DNA of 29,615 nt from Deltaproteobacteria bacterium (GTDB lineage Bacteria; Desulfobacterota; Desulfobaccia; Desulfobaccales; 0-14-0-80-60-11), in assembly GCA_019308625.1 (NCBI GenBank), contig JAFDHU010000004.1, positions 1 through 29,615 of the forward strand. Reading direction: 5' to 3'. Below are positions 7,592 to 14,821 of this stretch, one piece after another. The notes beneath the pieces are model-generated. The model saw only the letters and a list, made by a program, of their open reading frames with translations, made no database searches and was not told where the DNA came from. A program made the translations under genes and the position numbers. Position 1 is the stretch's first letter. Each line of letters starts with the position of its first letter.

Positions 7592-8887
7592 TCAGAATAT
7601 CCAATGGGGATTACGGAGCCGCACCTGCTCCAGGTAATCCCAGATCCACTCCCGCACCGCCGGCGCCAGGTAAAACCTGGGCCACAGCAGGTCGTCCCGG
7701 GGGTCCACCACGCCCTCGGCCAGCGCCACCTGATGCAGAGGCAGACCCGGATAGATACGGAGGCCTACGGTCAGGTTGACCATTACCGGCTGGTACTCTT
7801 CCAGCAGGGTCACGCTTTCCTGAACCGTGTCGGGGGTCTCCCCCGGGCCTCCCAACAGGAGAAAACAGGTATAAGGCAGTCCAGCTTCCGCCAGGAGCTT
7901 CAGAGTACGTTCCACCTGCTCCCGGCCGAAGCCCTTTCCCAGCCGCTGCAGCACCAGTTCGGAGCCGCTTTCGTTGCCCACCTGAACCCTGACGCCGCCC
8001 GCCCGCCGGATGAGGTGAAAAAGCTCCGCGTCAGGGAATGCCGGGTTGATTGTACAGCCCCATTCCAGGGGCAGGTGCAGATTTTCAATAGCCTGACAGA
8101 GGCGGCGGGCATAGTCCAGGGGGTAGTTAAATATACTATCGACGAAATAAAATCTGGTCAAGCCCCATTTCTCATGCCAGGCGGCCAGCCGGGCGGCCAC
8201 CAGCTCCGGAGGAAGGGCCCGAATCTCATGCCCCTCCAGCCGAGGGGTGGTGCAATAGATGCAGGTCATGGGGCAGCCCCGGCGGCTCTGCACCGGAATC
8301 ATGCCCGGCAGCTTGGCGCTCCCTTGAGCTTCATGGTATTGAACCGGCTTGAAGTATTCCAGCGCCGGGGGCGGCAGGTTCCCCAAGGACTCCGTCAACT
8401 TCGGGGGATTGGCGGCCCACCTTCCTCCCTGCCACCACACCAGACCGGGGCAGTCGGTAAAGCTCCGGAAGGACAAGTTACGCAAAAAGGTCCGGAAATT
8501 TCCCTCCCCCTCCCCTACCAAGCCAAAGTCGGCCCCCAGATAGGCCATGAATGCCAGGGGCATAATGCTGAAGCCGCTGCCTCCCACCACCACCGGGGCC
8601 CGGGTCAGGCCCCGGAGAAAGACAATCATTTCCCGGACTTCCGGGAAATACACCTCCGAATGACGGCTGGCCTGGTTATCCACGTTTCTCACCGACAGGC
8701 CGATCACTTCCGGCCGGAAATCCTCCACCGCCTGCTGCAGCGCCTCTGAGGGGTCCGGGACAAACATGCAGTCCACCACCGCCACTTCGTGCTCCTGAGC
8801 CGCATCGGCTACCAGACAGGCCAGCCCCAGGGGCAGGGGCGGCGCCACCAGGCGCAGGCGGTTGGGGGAAATGAAGAGGATGCGCAT
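7592..8887 (-). CDS. radical SAM protein with B12-binding-like N-terminal domain
   Basis: This 431-residue protein has two recognisable parts. Residues 1 to about 150 form a Rossmann-like B12-binding-type domain (M-R-I-L-F-I-S-P, P-P-L-P-L-G-L, and V-V-V-G-G-S-G-F near 99-106). The usual cobalamin-ligating D-x-H-x-x-G is not present, and residues 39-44 read D-C-M-F-V-P. The radical SAM core follows, with the [4Fe-4S] cluster motif Cys205-x3-Cys209-x2-Cys212, an E-S-G-S-E segment near 306-310 and G-G-P-G-E-T near 346-351. Such proteins make SAM-derived radicals for methylation, methylthiolation or ring rearrangement. The substrate here cannot be predicted. The ribosome binding site is weak, and a TTTTC-rich repeat abuts the start. 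Confidence 0.9.
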   Translation of the reverse strand: MRILFISPNRLRLVAPPLPLGLACLVADAAQEHEVAVVDCMFVPDPSEALQQAVEDFRPEVIGLSVRNVDNQASRHSEVYFPEVREMIVFLRGLTRAPVVVGGSGFSIMPLAFMAYLGADFGLVGEGEGNFRTFLRNLSFRSFTDCPGLVWWQGGRWAANPPKLTESLGNLPPPALEYFKPVQYHEAQGSAKLPGMIPVQSRRGCPMTCIYCTTPRLEGHEIRALPPELVAARLAAWHEKWGLTRFYFVDSIFNYPLDYARRLCQAIENLHLPLEWGCTINPAFPDAELFHLIRRAGGVRVQVGNESGSELVLQRLGKGFGREQVERTLKLLAEAGLPYTCFLLLGGPGETPDTVQESVTLLEEYQPVMVNLTVGLRIYPGLPLHQVALAEGVVDPRDDLLWPRFYLAPAVREWIWDYLEQVRLRNPHWIF

Positions 8888-8893
8888 ACTTTA

Positions 8894-8924
8894 CGGTTTT
8901 CGGTTTTCCGCTTTCAGTTTTGAG
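8894..8924. repeat. short TTTTC-rich intergenic repeat, copy 2
   Basis: The units CGGTTTTC, GGTTTTC, CGCTTTC and AGTTTTGAG resemble the tract after nuoN, in the same orientation relative to the + strand. It lies 7 nt from the radical SAM start codon, in a 168 nt gap (8888-9055). Otherwise that gap shows no clear promoter, terminator or ORF. Confidence 0.45.
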
Positions 8925-9055
8925 TTAAAGATCCCAGTGCTGGTTTTGCTTCGGTTTCACAAGTGCCGGTTAGCTGAGGGCAAAGAATTTATTAAGGCCG
9001 TTCCCGAGGTGTCCGGGGAGAGAGGGGGCGGAAAGCGTACACCGCGCTTGCCTAT

Positions 9056-9622
9056 TCAGTCGGCGCGGTGGAACCGGTTTTGGGCCGCGGCCAGCCCTTC
9101 GGTCACCAGGGTTTTCACGGCCTGGGCGGCCAGGTCCACCAGCCCTGCCACCTCCTCCAGCTCCTCCGGCTGCAAGGGCAGCAGGACAAAGTCCTCTGCG
9201 GCCATTTCCGGCGGGGGCCGCCCGATGCCCATTTTCACCCGGTAAAACTCGGCACTGCCCAGGGCGTTCATGACGGACAGCACTCCTCGGTGGCCGCCGG
9301 CGCCGCCGTCCCACACCAGCTTGACCCGACCGGGGGGCACATCCAGATCATCATGCACCACAATCAAATCGGAGGAGGGAAGCCGCCAATAATTGAGCAA
9401 CTTCAAAACCGCCCGGCCGCTGAGGTTCATATAAGTGGTGGGCTGAGCCAAGACCACTGCTTCGCCCTCCACCCGCCCCTGGCCCCACACCGCCTCCAGT
9501 TTGTGGCTTTTGAGGGGAATGCCCCAGTCTTCAGACAGGGCCGCCACCACTAGGAAACCCAGATTGTGGCGGGTCCAGGCGTACTGCGGTCCGGGATTTC
9601 CCAACCCCACAATGAGCCGCAC
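9056..9622 (-). CDS. pth: peptidyl-tRNA hydrolase
   Basis: Pth cleaves peptidyl-tRNAs released from stalled ribosomes and recycles the tRNA. At 188 residues it is of normal length. Catalytic-site residues are visible: Asn9 in G-L-G-N-P-G, His19 in T-R-H-N-L-G, Asn66 in T-T-Y-M-N-L-S-G, and Asp91 in V-V-H-D-D-L-D. The usual G-H-N-G segment reads G-H-R-G here, so the asparagine equivalent to E. coli Asn114 is Arg112. The start is GTG with a GGGGGAAG site upstream. In many bacteria an rplY/ctc (L25) gene lies between prs and pth; here the gap is only 82 nt. Confidence 0.96.
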   Translation of the reverse strand: MRLIVGLGNPGPQYAWTRHNLGFLVVAALSEDWGIPLKSHKLEAVWGQGRVEGEAVVLAQPTTYMNLSGRAVLKLLNYWRLPSSDLIVVHDDLDVPPGRVKLVWDGGAGGHRGVLSVMNALGSAEFYRVKMGIGRPPPEMAAEDFVLLPLQPEELEEVAGLVDLAAQAVKTLVTEGLAAAQNRFHRAD

Positions 9623-9704
9623 GGTTCTTCCCCCTGGATTTTGGTTCAGGCTTGAGGGGCCAAAGAAGGGAACAGCGCCTGAGACGGAAACCTGAAACTT
9701 CCGG

Positions 9705-10640
9705 TTAAACGAACAAGGAACTCACCGAATCCTGGCTGTGAATGCGACGGATGGCCTCCCCCAGAAGCGGCGCCACCGACAGCACCCGGATTTTCGGCAG
9801 GGTGGCGGCTTCCGGATTGAGGGGGATGGTGTCGGTCACGGCCAGGGTTTGCAGCAGGGAGCCCTTGATATTGCTGGCCGCGTTCCGGGACATGACCGCA
9901 TGGGTGACGCAGGCGTGCACCGACCGGGCCCCGTGGCGCATCAAAATTTCCGCGGCCATAGCCAAGGTGGAGCCGGTGGTTACCATGTCGTCCACGATGA
10001 TGGCCTCCTTGCCCCACACATTGCCGATCAGGGCCATGGACTTGATCACCGTGGCCTCCCGGCGCTTGTCTATGATGGCCAGGCCGGATTTCAGCCGCTT
10101 GGCAAAGGCCCGGGCCCGCTCCACCCCCCCGGCGTCCGGAGACACAATCACCAGGTCTTCCCCGAAATTCTGACGAATGTAGTCCAGGGTCACCGGCGCG
10201 GCATACAGGTGGTCCACCGGAATGTTGAAGAACCCCTGAATCTGGCCGGTGTGCAGGTCCATGGTCAACAGGCGGTGGGCCCCGGCAGTGGTGATGAGGT
10301 TGGCCACCAGCTTGGCGGAGATGGGCACCCGGGGTGCGGTCTTGCGATCCTGGCGGGCATAGGCGTAATAAGGCACCACCGCGGTGATACTCTGGGCCGA
10401 CGCCCGCCTTAAGGCGTCCATCATAATGAGGAGCTCCATGAGGTGCTCGTTGGCCGGAATGCAGGTGGGCTGGATGACGTACACATCCGCGCCCCGCACG
10501 TTTTCCCGGAACTCTACGGCAATCTCCCCATCGGAGAACCGTCCCACCACGGCATCCCCCAGGGGAATCCCCAAATATTGGCAAATCTTCTCCGCCAGCG
10601 GGCGGTTGGCGTTGCCGGTGAAAATTTTCAGATTATCCAT
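9705..10640 (-). CDS. prs: ribose-phosphate pyrophosphokinase (PRPP synthetase)
   Basis: This 311-residue enzyme makes PRPP from ribose 5-phosphate and ATP for nucleotide, His and Trp synthesis. Visible motifs are the ATP-loop R-Q-D-R-K-T-A-P-R (96-104), the metal/PRPP signature with D-L-H-T-G-Q-I-Q-G-F-F (128-138), the flexible-loop K-R-R-E-A (192-196) and the ribose-phosphate loop D-D-M-V-T-T-G-S-T (217-225). In many class I enzymes that loop reads D-D-x-x-D-T-x-G-T, so Thr221 replaces an Asp. The gene overlaps the end of ispE by 13 nt, as expected for the conserved ispE-prs pair. Confidence 0.97.
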   Translation of the reverse strand: MDNLKIFTGNANRPLAEKICQYLGIPLGDAVVGRFSDGEIAVEFRENVRGADVYVIQPTCIPANEHLMELLIMMDALRRASAQSITAVVPYYAYARQDRKTAPRVPISAKLVANLITTAGAHRLLTMDLHTGQIQGFFNIPVDHLYAAPVTLDYIRQNFGEDLVIVSPDAGGVERARAFAKRLKSGLAIIDKRREATVIKSMALIGNVWGKEAIIVDDMVTTGSTLAMAAEILMRHGARSVHACVTHAVMSRNAASNIKGSLLQTLAVTDTIPLNPEAATLPKIRVLSVAPLLGEAIRRIHSQDSVSSLFV

Positions 10641-11506
10641 ACCTGGTTCTCCCAGTCACCGGGAGTTTCTCCTCCGGTGAGGCCCCGGGCCACCGCCAGC
10701 CAGCCCGGAAAGCCGGACCGCAGCGCCCGCGCCGCCTGCAGGGCCGCCTCCGCCTCAGGAAACAGGCCGAAGATGGTGGGGCCACTGCCGGACATGGCCT
10801 GGGCCAGAGCGCCCTGGCGGGCCAAAGCCTGCATATAGTCCTTCAGCTCCGGATAGCGCCGGCAGGTGACCGTCTCCAAGTCATTGGCCACCCAGCTCCG
10901 GAGTTCCTCCACCTTCCAGGCGTCCCCTGCTTCTCGGTTTACCTTATTTAAGGCAGTCAGGTCAAGGTTTTCATACACCCATCGGGTGGAGATGGAAAAA
11001 CCCGGGTTGAGAAGCACATACCAGAAAGGGGGCAAATCCACGGGCTCCAGGTCGGTGCCGATGCCCCGGGCCATTTGGGGCCGCAACTGCAAAAAAAAAG
11101 GCACATCCGCCCCCAGTCGGGAGGCCAGACGGTGCAATTCGGCGTGGCTTAAGGGGTGCCCGGCCGCGGCGTTCAGGGCCAGCAGAGTCCCGGCGGCATC
11201 GCTGCTGCCGCCTCCCAACCCCGCGGCTAGGGGTATGCGCTTGGCCAAAGTCAGCCGCAGGCCCAGCTTGAGTCCCGCGGCTTCCAGGAAGGCGACTGCC
11301 GCCCGCCAGACCAGGTTTTCCTCCTCCTGGGGCAGCTCCGGGGCATCACAAGCCAGGCTGAGGCCCTCCGGCACCAAGCTTAGGGTCAGTTCGTCGGCCA
11401 GACTTAAGGGCTGCATCACCGTGACCAGTTCATGGTAGCCGTCTGGCCGCCGTCCCAGCACCTTCAGACGGAGGTTAACCTTGGCCGGGCAGAGCCGGCG
11501 GATGAT
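10628..11506 (-). CDS. ispE: 4-diphosphocytidyl-2-C-methyl-D-erythritol kinase
   Basis: IspE phosphorylates CDP-ME in the MEP isoprenoid pathway. This GHMP kinase shows C-P-A-K-V-N-L at the N-terminus with the catalytic lysine, R-P-D-G-Y-H-E-L, the ATP-binding P-L-A-A-G-L-G-G-G-S-S-D-A-A, and S-G-S-G-P-T-I-F near the C-terminus. The start is uncertain. The frame stays open upstream to an ATG at 11566 and beyond, but that overlaps the DUF1844 gene, and no in-frame ATG, GTG or TTG lies close to the conserved P-A-K. I placed the start at an ATC (11506), which gives 292 residues, the family size, and a 22 nt gap after the preceding gene. Confidence 0.9.
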   Translation of the reverse strand: MIRRLCPAKVNLRLKVLGRRPDGYHELVTVMQPLSLADELTLSLVPEGLSLACDAPELPQEEENLVWRAAVAFLEAAGLKLGLRLTLAKRIPLAAGLGGGSSDAAGTLLALNAAAGHPLSHAELHRLASRLGADVPFFLQLRPQMARGIGTDLEPVDLPPFWYVLLNPGFSISTRWVYENLDLTALNKVNREAGDAWKVEELRSWVANDLETVTCRRYPELKDYMQALARQGALAQAMSGSGPTIFGLFPEAEAALQAARALRSGFPGWLAVARGLTGGETPGDWENQVWII

Positions 11507-11528
11507 GGGCCCTGTGTCACTCCGGCCC

Positions 11529-11930
11529 TCAGCCAGCCTTTTTGACGTAACGCAGCCTGAGGTCATACAGGAGGTTGTCGAAGAGCTTTTCCTCCTCTTC
11601 CAGCAGGTTGTTGCGGGTCTTCTCCCGGAGGAGCCCCAAAAGGTCAATGGTCTGCTTGGCCAGAGCCAGATTCTGCTTGGTCTCGCCGGTGGTCGGGTCC
11701 GGCATGTCCCCCAGGTGTACGAAGGCCGAGGAGCCCAGGGAAATAAGAAAGGCCGAGAAAGTTATCTCCGGCAGAGGCGTCTCCGTCGCCTGCCTGGCGG
11801 CCTCCTGGTAGTCCTCCTTGGCTTTTTTGCGGGCCGCCTCCTCTTCCCTGACCTTGGCCTTCTCCTCCTCGCTCATATGGAGATAGCGCCGGTCGGTGAC
11901 CTTATATCCCTTGTCATCAGCTTCGGCCAT
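11529..11930 (-). CDS. DUF1844 family protein
   Basis: This protein has 133 residues from the ATG at 11930, which has a GGAGAGG site upstream; the open frame extends further but without support. Residues 1 to about 55 are charged (Glu, Lys, Ala, Arg) and likely helical or coiled. The C-terminal part holds the family core F-S-A-F-L-I-S-L-G-S-S-A near residues 56-67, then H-L-G-D and T-K-Q-N-L-A-L-A-K-Q-T-I-D-L-L. DUF1844 (PF08899) is a small family of unknown function common in delta-proteobacteria. It sits between serA (37 nt) and ispE on the same strand, so it is probably co-transcribed. Confidence 0.88.
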   Translation of the reverse strand: MAEADDKGYKVTDRRYLHMSEEEKAKVREEEAARKKAKEDYQEAARQATETPLPEITFSAFLISLGSSAFVHLGDMPDPTTGETKQNLALAKQTIDLLGLLREKTRNNLLEEEEKLFDNLLYDLRLRYVKKAG

Positions 11931-11967
11931 GTTTGCCTCTCCTCGCTGGATAATCAGGCTTCGGCTC

Positions 11968-13551
11968 TTATAATTCCAACTGAATGGCCATGGCCACATG
12001 CTCCAGGTCGCGCACGGCTTGGAGGCACTCCGGCGTCACCGGAGTGTCGGTGGTGAGCAGGATGACGTTCTGGCCCCGCTCCTTTTCCTGGCCCACGGTC
12101 ATGCGGGCGATGTTGATATTGTGGCGGCCGATGGTGGTGCCGATGGCCCCGATGACCCCCGGCCGGTCGGTGTTGTAAATAAACAGCATGTGCCCTTCGG
12201 GGATGGCCTCCAGCCGGAACTTGTTGATCTGCACCAGGCGGGGTTCATGCTTGCCGAAGATGGTGCCGGCCACCACGCCTTCCTCCATCCCGGCCCGCAC
12301 CGTGAGGCGGATGAGGTTGGTAAAATCCTCGCTGGACTCCACCTTTTCCTCGGCCACGGTGATGCCCCGGGCCGCGGCCACTGAGGGGGCGTTGACGTAG
12401 TTGACCTCATCCCCCACCCGGTGAAACAGCAGCCCCTTCAGAATGGAGTGAGTCAGGGGCTTGGTATCCATTTTGGCCACCTCGCCGATGTAGGAAACGG
12501 TGACCGAAGTCATGGCCCCTTCCATAACTTGGGTGAGGAAACTGCCCAGCGCTTCTGCCAAAGTGAGGTAGGGGCGCAGTTGGGCCATGGCCTCCCGGCT
12601 CACCGAGGGGGCGTTAACCGCGTTCCGGATGGTGCCGAACAGGAGATATTCCAGAACCTGTTCACAGATGGCCACCGAGACATAGGCCTGGGCCTCTTCG
12701 GTGGAGGCGCCCAAGTGCGGGGTGCAGATGACATTGGGCAGGTTCCGGAGGGGGAAATCGCCCTGCGGCGGCTCTGTCTCATAGACGTCCAGGGCCGCGC
12801 CGGCCACCTTGCCCTCCCGCAGAGCCTCTAACAGGGCCTCCTCATCTATCAGCCCGCCCCGGGCGCAATTGATGATACGCACTCCGGGCTTCATCTTATG
12901 GAAGGCCTCCCGATTGAGGAGCTTCAGAGTGTCCTTGGTTCTGGGAATATGGAGGGTGATGAAGTCCGAGCGGGCCAGCAATTCGTCCAGGGACACCAGC
13001 TCCACCCCTTTGGCCGCCGCGGATTCCTTGGTGATGAAGGGGTCATAAGCCAGGACCCGCATTTTCAGGCCCAGGGCCCGTTCCGCCACCACGCTGCCGA
13101 TGCGCCCCAAACCGATGATTCCCAGGGTCTTGTTGAAGATTTCCGTGCCCTGAAATCTGTTCTTCTCCCATTTGCCTTCCCGCATGGACAGGACCGCCTG
13201 AGGGATGTTGCGGGCCAGGGCCAGCATCAGGGAAATGGCGTGCTCCGCGGTGGTGATGGTGTTGCCCCCCGGGGTGTTCATGACCACAATACCCCGCTTG
13301 CTGGCATAGGGGACATCCACGTTGTCCAGGCCGGTGCCGGCCCGGCCTACCACCTTCAGCCGCGGCGCCGCGTCCATCACCTCCTGGGTTACTTTGGTGC
13401 CGCTGCGGATAATCAGGGCATCGGCGTCTTTAATCTCCTGCTTGAGCTCCTCTGGGGTCATCCCCGGACGAAGTACCACCTCGATATTGGGCTGCTTCTC
13501 CAAAACAGCGATGCCGTTCTGGTGCAGTTTGTCGCTGATCAGAACCTTCAT
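11968..13551 (-). CDS. serA: D-3-phosphoglycerate dehydrogenase, long form with ASB and ACT domains
   Basis: SerA oxidises 3-phosphoglycerate to 3-phosphohydroxypyruvate, the first step of serine synthesis. At 527 residues it is the long type: substrate and NAD domains (1 to about 315), with the nucleotide motif G-L-G-R-I-G (147-152) and catalytic Arg231 (C-A-R-G-G), Glu260 (Y-E-T-E-P-P) and His279 (T-P-H-L-G-A), then an intervening ASB-type domain (about 320-450) and a C-terminal ACT domain (about 455-527), which usually senses serine. AAGGAGG precedes the ATG. That ATG overlaps the TGA of the aminotransferase gene, so the two were built to be translated together. Confidence 0.97.
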   Translation of the reverse strand: MKVLISDKLHQNGIAVLEKQPNIEVVLRPGMTPEELKQEIKDADALIIRSGTKVTQEVMDAAPRLKVVGRAGTGLDNVDVPYASKRGIVVMNTPGGNTITTAEHAISLMLALARNIPQAVLSMREGKWEKNRFQGTEIFNKTLGIIGLGRIGSVVAERALGLKMRVLAYDPFITKESAAAKGVELVSLDELLARSDFITLHIPRTKDTLKLLNREAFHKMKPGVRIINCARGGLIDEEALLEALREGKVAGAALDVYETEPPQGDFPLRNLPNVICTPHLGASTEEAQAYVSVAICEQVLEYLLFGTIRNAVNAPSVSREAMAQLRPYLTLAEALGSFLTQVMEGAMTSVTVSYIGEVAKMDTKPLTHSILKGLLFHRVGDEVNYVNAPSVAAARGITVAEEKVESSEDFTNLIRLTVRAGMEEGVVAGTIFGKHEPRLVQINKFRLEAIPEGHMLFIYNTDRPGVIGAIGTTIGRHNINIARMTVGQEKERGQNVILLTTDTPVTPECLQAVRDLEHVAMAIQLEL

Positions 13552-14623
13552 GGCGTTACCGCCTCCTTGGCTAAAATTTCCCGGGCCGCCTTCAGGCCCA
13601 CCCCCGGCGTCACCGGATAGCCCAACTCACTGAGCACCTGCTCCAGAGCTCCGATGGTTCCCAACAGGTCGGTTTCGTCAATGTAGCCCATGTGAGCGAT
13701 GCGGAAAATCCTGCCTTTGGCTTGGGCCTGGCCGCCAGCGATCCAGATGCCCCGCTCCCTGAGCCTGGCCACCACCTTCTGCCCGTCTATACCGGCCGGG
13801 GCCTCCACCGCGGTAAGCACTTCGGAGGGATTGTCTTTGGAAAACAGCTTGAGCCCCATGGCTTGCACCGCGGCTTTACAAGCCTGGGAATGGTCAGAGT
13901 CACTGCGGAGGTGTAGGCGGTCTGGTTCTTCTGCTGGGATTTGAGCTGCTTGGCAAAATCAAAGTAGTATTTGGGACAGGTGGAGGTCTGCACGAATTCC
14001 CAGGCCTTGGGGGACAGGGCCACAAAGGCCAAGCCGGGGGGCAGCATCAGGGCCTTCTGGGAGCCGGCCACCACCACATCCAGACCCCATTCATCCATGG
14101 GCAAAGGATAGCCGCCCAGGGCTGAGATGGCGTCCACCACCAGGATGGTGCCGGGCCGGGCGGCGGTGATGGCGGCCAGTTCCTTCACCGGGTGCTGGAC
14201 CGCGGTGGAGGTTTCGTTGGCCTGCACCAGCACAGCCTTGATGGCCGGATTATTCTTAAGGCGCTGCTCCACCTCTTCAGGCTTCACCGCCCGGCCCCAC
14301 TCCACCTGGAGGCGGTCCACGGTGATGCCATAGGTCTGGCAGATTTCCGCCCAGCGCTCCCCGAATTTGCCGCCGTCCACCACCAGGGCAGTGTCACCGG
14401 GGGACAGGGTGTTGGCCACCGCCCCCTCCATGGCACCGGTGCCCGTGGCTGCAAACATCAGCACTTCCTGCTCAGTCTGAAAAAGATATTTCAAATCCTC
14501 CCGCACCCGGGCCAGAACTTCCATGAACTGCGGCGACCGGTGATGCAGGACGGGTTGGGCCATGGCCAGCTGGGTCTCCGGGGCCACCGGAGTGGGCCCG
14601 GGAGTCATAAGATACCGTTTCAT
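13548..14623 (-). pseudogene. class V aminotransferase (alanine-glyoxylate / serine-pyruvate type), broken by an internal deletion
   Basis: The first frame (14623 to about 13885) matches the PLP-dependent class V family: N-terminal M-T-P-G-P-T-P-V, the cofactor-binding T-G-T-G-A-M-E near 60-66, D-A-I-S-A-L-G near 164-170, and the Schiff-base lysine Lys190 in G-S-Q-K-A-L. After A-Y-T-S-A-V-T-L-T-I it goes out of frame. The C-terminal domain resumes in another frame (13868 to 13548) at Q-A-M-G-L-K-L-F. By comparison with family members about 22-28 residues are missing at the join (13870-13895), so this is a deletion of 3n+1 nt rather than a simple slip. Beside serA, its likely role was transamination of phosphohydroxypyruvate, in place of SerC. 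It is either a true pseudogene or an assembly error. Confidence 0.82.
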
Positions 14624-14684
14624 CTTCCGCTCTCACCTTCGTATCGTGATTTTTAAAAGCACAATCATTAGTTTCAAAAAATCA

Positions 14685-14713
14685 AATGTATTTTCTTTCC
14701 CCTTTACTGTCAA
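14685..14713 (-). promoter_or_regulatory. sigma-70-type promoter for the aminotransferase-serA operon
   Basis: On the minus strand there is TTGACA (14713-14708), a 17 nt purine-rich spacer and TACATT (14690-14685), in an AT-rich stretch. Transcription would begin near 14678, about 55 nt before the aminotransferase ATG. It could carry on through serA, DUF1844, ispE, prs and pth, since no terminator is seen in that run. Confidence 0.72.
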
Positions 14714-14756
14714 GATTTAAGAAGTCCATCCCGTCTCCCCGGTTCCAGAAGGAACC

Positions 14757-14789
14757 AAAAAACCCGGGCCGTCTGCCGAAGGCCCGGGT
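14757..14789 (-). terminator. intrinsic terminator after the NlpC/P60 gene
   Basis: The minus strand reads ACCCGGGCC, a 10 nt loop, GGCCCGGGT and then T6. The stem is a perfect 9 bp and the run of T is at 14762-14757. It lies 32 nt past the stop of the NlpC/P60 gene and upstream of the aminotransferase promoter, so it insulates the two units. Confidence 0.9.
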
Positions 14790-14821
14790 CGGAGCCAACC
14801 TACCGGGAAAGGTGAAAAGAC

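Noticed and set aside
7559..8749. A 396-codon plus-strand open frame
   Set aside because: It is antisense to the radical SAM gene, which has a clear cluster-binding cysteine motif. The plus frame is low-complexity and family-less.
14624..14821. A short plus-strand ORF in the gap beside the NlpC/P60 gene
   Set aside because: It runs through the terminator and into the antisense of the peptidase, with no ribosome binding site or family match.
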